A DNA stretch of 20,698 nucleotides from UBA4656 sp002405525 (GTDB lineage Bacteria > Pseudomonadota > Gammaproteobacteria > Xanthomonadales > Ahniellaceae). The translations under genes and the position numbers were made by a program. Of the stretch, positions 17,486 to 20,698 are shown piece by piece. The notes under the pieces are model-generated. The model saw only the letters and a list, made by a program, of their open reading frames with translations, had not been told where the DNA came from and searched no databases. Position 1 is the stretch's first letter, and each line of letters starts with the position of its first letter. The stretch lies in assembly GCA_036723735.1 (NCBI GenBank), contig DAIMGT010000070.1, positions 1 through 20,698 on the forward strand, in the 5' to 3' direction.

Positions 17486-18259
17486 TCATCCGCTGGGCGC
17501 CTCGGCGCCACGTCCGCGCACCGCGATCCGGGCGGCGACCAGGCCGATCTCGAACAGAATGCACATCGGCACCGCCAGCAGGATCTGCGACAGCGCATCG
17601 GGCGGAGTGACGATCGCGGCGACCACGAAGGCGCCGACGATCACGTAGCTGCGCGCCTCGCGCATCTGGTCCGGCGACGCGATACCGAGCATGGCCAGGA
17701 TCACGGTGGCCACCGGCACCTCGAAGCACAGGCCGAAGACCAGGAACATCACCAGCACGAAATCCAGATAGCGCGCGATGTCGGTCATCATCGACACGCC
17801 CTCGGGCACGGTGGCGGACAAGAAGCCGAACACCATCGGCATCACCACGAAATAGGCGAAGGCGCAGCCGACGTAGAACAGCAGGACCGCCGAGACCAGG
17901 ATCGGGCCGGCGAGGCGCTTCTCGTGCTTGTACAGGCCGGGCGCGACGAAGGCCCAGGACTGGTAGAGCAGGAACGGCATGGCGAGGAAGAGCGCGCAGA
18001 AGAACGCCAGCTTCAGCGGGGTGAGGAAGGGCGTCACCACGTCGATCGCCACCATCTGCGTGCCCTGCGGCAGATGCGCCATCAGCGGCTCGGCCAGCAG
18101 CGCGTACAGCTGGTTGGCGAACGGGAACAGGCCGATGAACACCACCACCACGGCGACGATCGCGCGCAGCAGCCGGTCGCGCAGCTCGACGAGGTGGGAG
18201 ATGAGGGTCTGCTCGGGCTGCTCCGGATCCGCAGCGCCGGGCGGCAGGCGCTCAGTCAT
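17486..18259 (-). CDS. tatC: Sec-independent protein translocase subunit TatC
   Basis: A 257-residue six-helix inner-membrane protein, the core receptor of the twin-arginine export system for folded proteins. The conserved N-terminal motif SHLVELRDRL is at residues 21-30, with Glu25 at the position of the signal-peptide-binding Glu15 of E. coli. The periplasm-to-cytoplasm loop motif FVAPGLYKHEKR (104-115) has Glu113, equivalent to E. coli Glu103. The last helices contain AIVTPPDALSQILLAVPM, a family hallmark. The start codon overlaps the end of tatB by eight bases, which points to translational coupling. It is the third gene of tatABC. Confidence 0.98.
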   Translation of the reverse strand: MTERLPPGAADPEQPEQTLISHLVELRDRLLRAIVAVVVVFIGLFPFANQLYALLAEPLMAHLPQGTQMVAIDVVTPFLTPLKLAFFCALFLAMPFLLYQSWAFVAPGLYKHEKRLAGPILVSAVLLFYVGCAFAYFVVMPMVFGFLSATVPEGVSMMTDIARYLDFVLVMFLVFGLCFEVPVATVILAMLGIASPDQMREARSYVIVGAFVVAAIVTPPDALSQILLAVPMCILFEIGLVAARIAVRGRGAEAPSG

Positions 18260-18587
18260 GCGGCGCGCGCTCGGGCACGGGGGCCATGCCGGGCGCGGGC
18301 TCGGCCGGCGGCGTGGCGGACACCGCGACGGCGGCGGGCGCGGCGGCGGCGGACCGGGGCGCGGCGGCGGGGGATTCGATCGACTCGCGCACCTCGCGCA
18401 CGCTGCGCTTGACCTCGTCGAGCGCGATCTGGCGCTCGAACTCGCCGCGCACGCCGTTCCAGGCGCTGCGCGCTTTGCGCACGAAGGACCCCAGCGTGCG
18501 CGCCGCGCCCGGCAGGCGCTCGGGACCGAGCACCAGCAGGGCAACCACGCCCACCACCATCAGCTCGACGAAGCTGACGTCGAACAC
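18252..18587 (-). CDS. tatB: Sec-independent protein translocase subunit TatB
   Basis: A 111-residue protein with one N-terminal membrane helix (FDVSFVELMVVGVVALLVLG), the hinge GPERLPG, then an amphipathic helix (ARTLGSFVRKARSAWNGVRGEF) and an Ala/Pro-rich disordered tail. TatB sits with TatC in the receptor complex that binds twin-arginine signal peptides. The start is a GTG at 18587; no ATG fits the family N-terminus, and the gene begins 19 bases after the tatA stop. The ribosome binding site is weak. The reading frame overlaps tatC by eight bases. Confidence 0.95.
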   Translation of the reverse strand: MFDVSFVELMVVGVVALLVLGPERLPGAARTLGSFVRKARSAWNGVRGEFERQIALDEVKRSVREVRESIESPAAAPRSAAAAPAAVAVSATPPAEPAPGMAPVPERAPHD

Positions 18588-18606
18588 GCGACGCGGCCGG
18601 TCGGGC

Positions 18607-18819
18607 TTACTCGACGCGATCCTTCGCGGCCGGCTTCTCGGTCTGCTCGGACTTGGCGTCGGCCTCCAGCCGCGGCGAATCCTCGTCACCCATCGACTTC
18701 TTGAAGCCGCGGATCGCCTTGCCGAGGTCCTGCCCAAGGCTCGGCAGCTTCTTGGTCCCGAAAACGAGGATCACCACCACCAGGACGATGATCCAGTGCC
18801 AGATGCTCATGCTGCCCAT
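18607..18819 (-). CDS. tatA: Sec-independent protein translocase subunit TatA
   Basis: A 70-residue pore-forming subunit of the twin-arginine translocase: short N-terminus MGSMSIWHW, one membrane helix (IIVLVVVILVFG), the FGTKKLPSLG hinge, an amphipathic helix (QDLGKAIRGFKKSM) and an acidic/Lys-rich tail. The ATG at 18819 is preferred to the one at 18810 because a GAGG lies eight bases before it, and because MGSxSIWHW is the usual xanthomonad form. It is the first gene of the tatABC operon. Confidence 0.96.
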   Translation of the reverse strand: MGSMSIWHWIIVLVVVILVFGTKKLPSLGQDLGKAIRGFKKSMGDEDSPRLEADAKSEQTEKPAAKDRVE

Positions 18820-18850
18820 GGTCAGGCCCTCGTGATGGGTTGTTGGAGGC

Positions 18851-18856
18851 AGCATA
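18851..18856 (-). promoter_or_regulatory. Candidate -10 element of the tatABC operon
   Basis: On the minus strand TATGCT (18856-18851) is a good sigma-70 -10 match, 32 bases before the tatA ATG; the expected leader is about 25 bases. The -35 region at 17-base spacing (CGGCGA) is poor. Confidence 0.35.
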
Positions 18857-18933
18857 TCGCAGGCGGATGACAGTCGCCGACACAAGGGGCCGAAACCGCT
18901 CCAGAGGTCACGCCCCCGTCGCGCCGACACAGG

Positions 18934-19608
18934 TCACTCGGCGGTGTATTCCTCCAGCGCGTCCCGGAACGCGACCACAGGCCCGGGCGCGGGGCCCACG
19001 CCGCCCTCGAAGATCCGCCGCGGGGTGACGTTGGCGCCGAATACACGCTCGTTGGCATCATGATCGATCGACAGCACGGCGCCGTCCAGCGCCACGCCGG
19101 CGAACAGGCCGCGCGAGCGCGAGTAGGAGTAGATCTCGGCCTTGAGCTGCGCGTCGGTGGACGCGCTGGCGTTGCGACCCACCGGCCCGGCGGCGATGGC
19201 GGCGTCGGCGCCGAGCGCGAACTTGCCGTTGACCACGCCGTCCACGCCGCGACGGGTGCGGAACACCAGCAGCACATCGGTGGACTGCACGCCGGCCTGG
19301 AAGCCGACGCTGCCGCCGGTCAGGCTGATGTAGGAAGGATTGCTCCAGGTGCCGTCGGCGGCCCGCACGGCGAGCAGGCCACGCCCGTAGCGGCCGCCGA
19401 CCACGAACCCCGCCTTGACCACGCCCGGGATCACCGCCACCGCCTCGGCATCGCGCAGCAGACGGTCGGGCAGCCGGCGGTCGGGGGCACCCATGACCTC
19501 GCCCAGCACGCGGACCGCCTCATCGGCGCGCGCGAGTTCATCCGCGGCGCGCGTGTCCGCGGGGGCGGCCAGGGCGAGGATCAGGGCAAGGACGGCGATC
19601 GGACGCAT
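18934..19608 (-). CDS. Secreted SYLF (Ysc84) domain lipid-binding protein
   Basis: A 224-residue protein of the SYLF/Ysc84 family, beta-rich proteins associated with phospholipid binding. A signal peptide is clear: MRPIAVLALILALAAPADTRA with probable cleavage after residue 21; there is no lipobox. The mature part has the family blocks RDAEAVAVIPGVVKAGFVVGGRYGRG, the WSNPSYISLTGGSVGFQAGVQSTDVLLVF region (described in pieces about residues 85-115), then GKFALGADAAIAAGPVGR and AEIYSYSRSRGLFAGVALDGAVL. The end EYTAE is that of a full-length member. AGGAG about eight bases before the ATG at 19608 supports the start. It lacks the twin arginine and so should use the Sec route rather than the adjacent Tat system. 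Function in bacteria is not established. Confidence 0.93.
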   Translation of the reverse strand: MRPIAVLALILALAAPADTRAADELARADEAVRVLGEVMGAPDRRLPDRLLRDAEAVAVIPGVVKAGFVVGGRYGRGLLAVRAADGTWSNPSYISLTGGSVGFQAGVQSTDVLLVFRTRRGVDGVVNGKFALGADAAIAAGPVGRNASASTDAQLKAEIYSYSRSRGLFAGVALDGAVLSIDHDANERVFGANVTPRRIFEGGVGPAPGPVVAFRDALEEYTAE

Positions 19609-19693
19609 GCGGGGGCTCCTGGCGGGACAAGGCGCCAGCGCGGGCCGGCACAGTGCACCACCATGCCGCCACGCGGCTGAAGGAGAGTACAAC

Positions 19694-19708
19694 GGCGCCG
19701 ACGGCGCC
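19694..19708 (-). terminator. Short GC hairpin after the partial repeat protein
   Basis: GGCGCC (19694-19699) and GGCGCC (19703-19708) flank three bases immediately after the stop codon (19709-19711, read on minus). The stem is only six base pairs and no T-tract follows, so terminator function is weakly supported. Confidence 0.3.
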
Positions 19709-20647
19709 TCAGGCGGCGGCGCGCCGCCGCACGGCCCAGACCACCAGGGCGAGCAGCAGCGCCAGCACGGCGAGGCCGCGCAGGTCGAGCGACGGCACCG
19801 CGACCGCCACCCCGCTACCGGCCGGGGTACACACCGGCGGCGCGATGGCCAGTGCGCGCACCGGCTGGCTGTTCGCCCCGGTGCCGAACTGCGGCCCGGT
19901 GATGGCGGTCTCGCGCAGCACGGTTGCGCCATCGGGCGACAGCTCGAGCAGCACCGGGGGCGCCTGCCGGTTGTTGTCGAACGCGGCGAACAGGCGACCG
20001 TCGGGGCCGAACGCGAGGGCGCCCGCCGGATAGGACCGGCTGGCAAGGGCATTGGGGATGGCGCTGATTCCGGCGCCCGTTTCCGCGAGTCGGTACACGC
20101 CGGTGTTGCCGCCCACGCCCAGCGCGAACAGCTCTCCGGTATGTGCTGCGATGGCGCCGACGGCGACGTCGAGCGGCCCCAGCGAGCGCACCGCGGCGGT
20201 CGCGGGATCGACCTCGAACAGCCGGCCCAGCCCGCGGGATGCCAGCAGCAGCTTGCCACTGCAGGTGAAACCGATCGCGCCGTCGACCAGGCCGGAGCCG
20301 TCGATCAACTGGCCGTTCTCGCGGAACTGTGCCACGAGGGTAGCGCGCCCGCTGACCGTGGACAGCCGGTACAGGGCCGCCCGCGGCGAATCGGCGACGC
20401 CGTACAGCGTGCCGTCGGGCGCGAAGGCAAGGCTGTCCATGTCGGCGACTTGGGCGCCGCTCGCAAAGCCGAAGCCGTTGCCAATCAGGGTTCCGGCGCC
20501 GGACGCCAGGTCGAGCCGGAACAACGCATCGAAGCCGGCGAGGTAACCGACGCTGCCCACCTTGGGGTCGATCTCGGTCCCCTCGGTCGCGGGCCGCGAA
20601 GGAGACCGACCCCGGGCAAGAAGCACGACGCAACCGCCGCCCACCAA
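19709..20647 (-). CDS. Partial repeat protein, probable beta-propeller, with C-terminal sorting-like tail
   Basis: An open frame of at least 312 residues, almost certainly missing its true N-terminus at the window end. Four or five repeats of about 45-50 residues are visible, each containing a Leu/Val-Tyr/Phe-Arg-Leu-type strand followed by a TLVG-like strand: ALFRLDLASGAGTLIG (41), ALYRLSTVSGRATLV (91), RLFEVDPATAAVRSLG (142), GVYRLAETG (183) and VLLELSPDGATVL (232). AFAPDGTLYGV and AFGPDGRLFAA add a blade-like signature. The C-terminus is VPSLDLRG, a 16-residue hydrophobic helix and RRR, resembling exosortase-type IPTL/PEP-CTERM tails. Residues before about 25 come from the suspect end of the sequence and the nominal TTG start at 20647 should not be trusted. 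No signal peptide is visible because the 5' end is lost. Confidence 0.7.
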   Translation of the reverse strand: MVGGGCVVLLARGRSPSRPATEGTEIDPKVGSVGYLAGFDALFRLDLASGAGTLIGNGFGFASGAQVADMDSLAFAPDGTLYGVADSPRAALYRLSTVSGRATLVAQFRENGQLIDGSGLVDGAIGFTCSGKLLLASRGLGRLFEVDPATAAVRSLGPLDVAVGAIAAHTGELFALGVGGNTGVYRLAETGAGISAIPNALASRSYPAGALAFGPDGRLFAAFDNNRQAPPVLLELSPDGATVLRETAITGPQFGTGANSQPVRALAIAPPVCTPAGSGVAVAVPSLDLRGLAVLALLLALVVWAVRRRAAA

Positions 20648-20698
20648 ACGAAAGAAGGGAGAAAAAAATGAAAAAAGAAAACTAAAAAAGAAATGTAA
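20646..20698. other. A-rich end of the sequence, probable artefact
   Basis: Of the last 53 bases 37 are A and only two are C, in a window that is otherwise about 70% GC. The stretch has no protein-like frame and no recognisable element. The sequence probably departs from the genome somewhere between about 20570 and 20646. A poor-quality contig end or read-through tail is the simplest explanation. Confidence 0.6.

Noticed and set aside
18934..20259. A longer minus-strand frame running into the SYLF gene from upstream
   Set aside because: The upstream part is the out-of-frame reading of the repeat protein; the ATG at 19608 has a strong ribosome binding site and a signal peptide.

Overview
The window looks like chromosomal DNA of a very GC-rich (roughly 70% by eye) gammaproteobacterium, most likely of the Xanthomonadales/Lysobacterales (Lysobacteraceae or Rhodanobacteraceae). 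The support is the TatA N-terminus (MGSMSIWHW), the style of the PepN, MnmG and Tex proteins, and the many alanine/arginine-rich out-of-frame readings typical of such genomes. No rRNA, tRNA, CRISPR array, transposase, integrase or phage structural gene was found. The assignment below genus level is inference from protein style only.

Layout. (1) 1-710: a lower-GC stretch with a small XRE-type regulator. (2) 711-2121, minus strand: a PLP-dependent threonine/serine dehydratase followed by an NTF2-like ketosteroid-isomerase-related protein, 19 bases apart and probably one transcript. (3) 2186-4819: pepN on the plus strand, divergent from the dehydratase, converging on an EamA-type exporter (4953-5885, minus). 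A near-perfect long hairpin repeat lies between the two 3' ends. (4) 5998-7245: a Trp/Tyr-rich lipoprotein, then a small coiled-coil-like ORF on the minus strand and about 590 bases without a convincing gene. (5) 8183-13264, plus strand: mnmG, a DUF2062 membrane protein and tex; Tex carries an unusual Ala/Pro-rich insert. (6) 13335-16476: a MoxR-type AAA+ ATPase and a VWA (CoxE-like) protein, normally partners, separated here by an opposite-strand YbaY-like lipoprotein. (7) 16663-17484: a BPSS1780-like membrane protein ending one base from tatC. (8) 18819-17486, minus strand: the tatABC operon. (9) 19608-18934, minus: a secreted SYLF (Ysc84) protein. (10) 20647-19709, minus: the C-terminal part of a repeat (propeller-like) protein with a C-terminal sorting-like tail. 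The last ~50 bases are A-rich and look like an assembly or sequencing artefact at a contig end.

Most content is conserved housekeeping: tRNA wobble modification (MnmG), transcription/RNA-associated Tex, protein turnover (PepN) and folded-protein export (TatABC). I do not see a new multi-gene defence or mobile system. The best leads are structural: the hairpin repeat at 4868-4936, the 26-bp perfect palindrome at 16512-16537, the repeat-derived insert in tex, the Trp-rich lipoprotein, and the surface-sorting-like tail at the right end.
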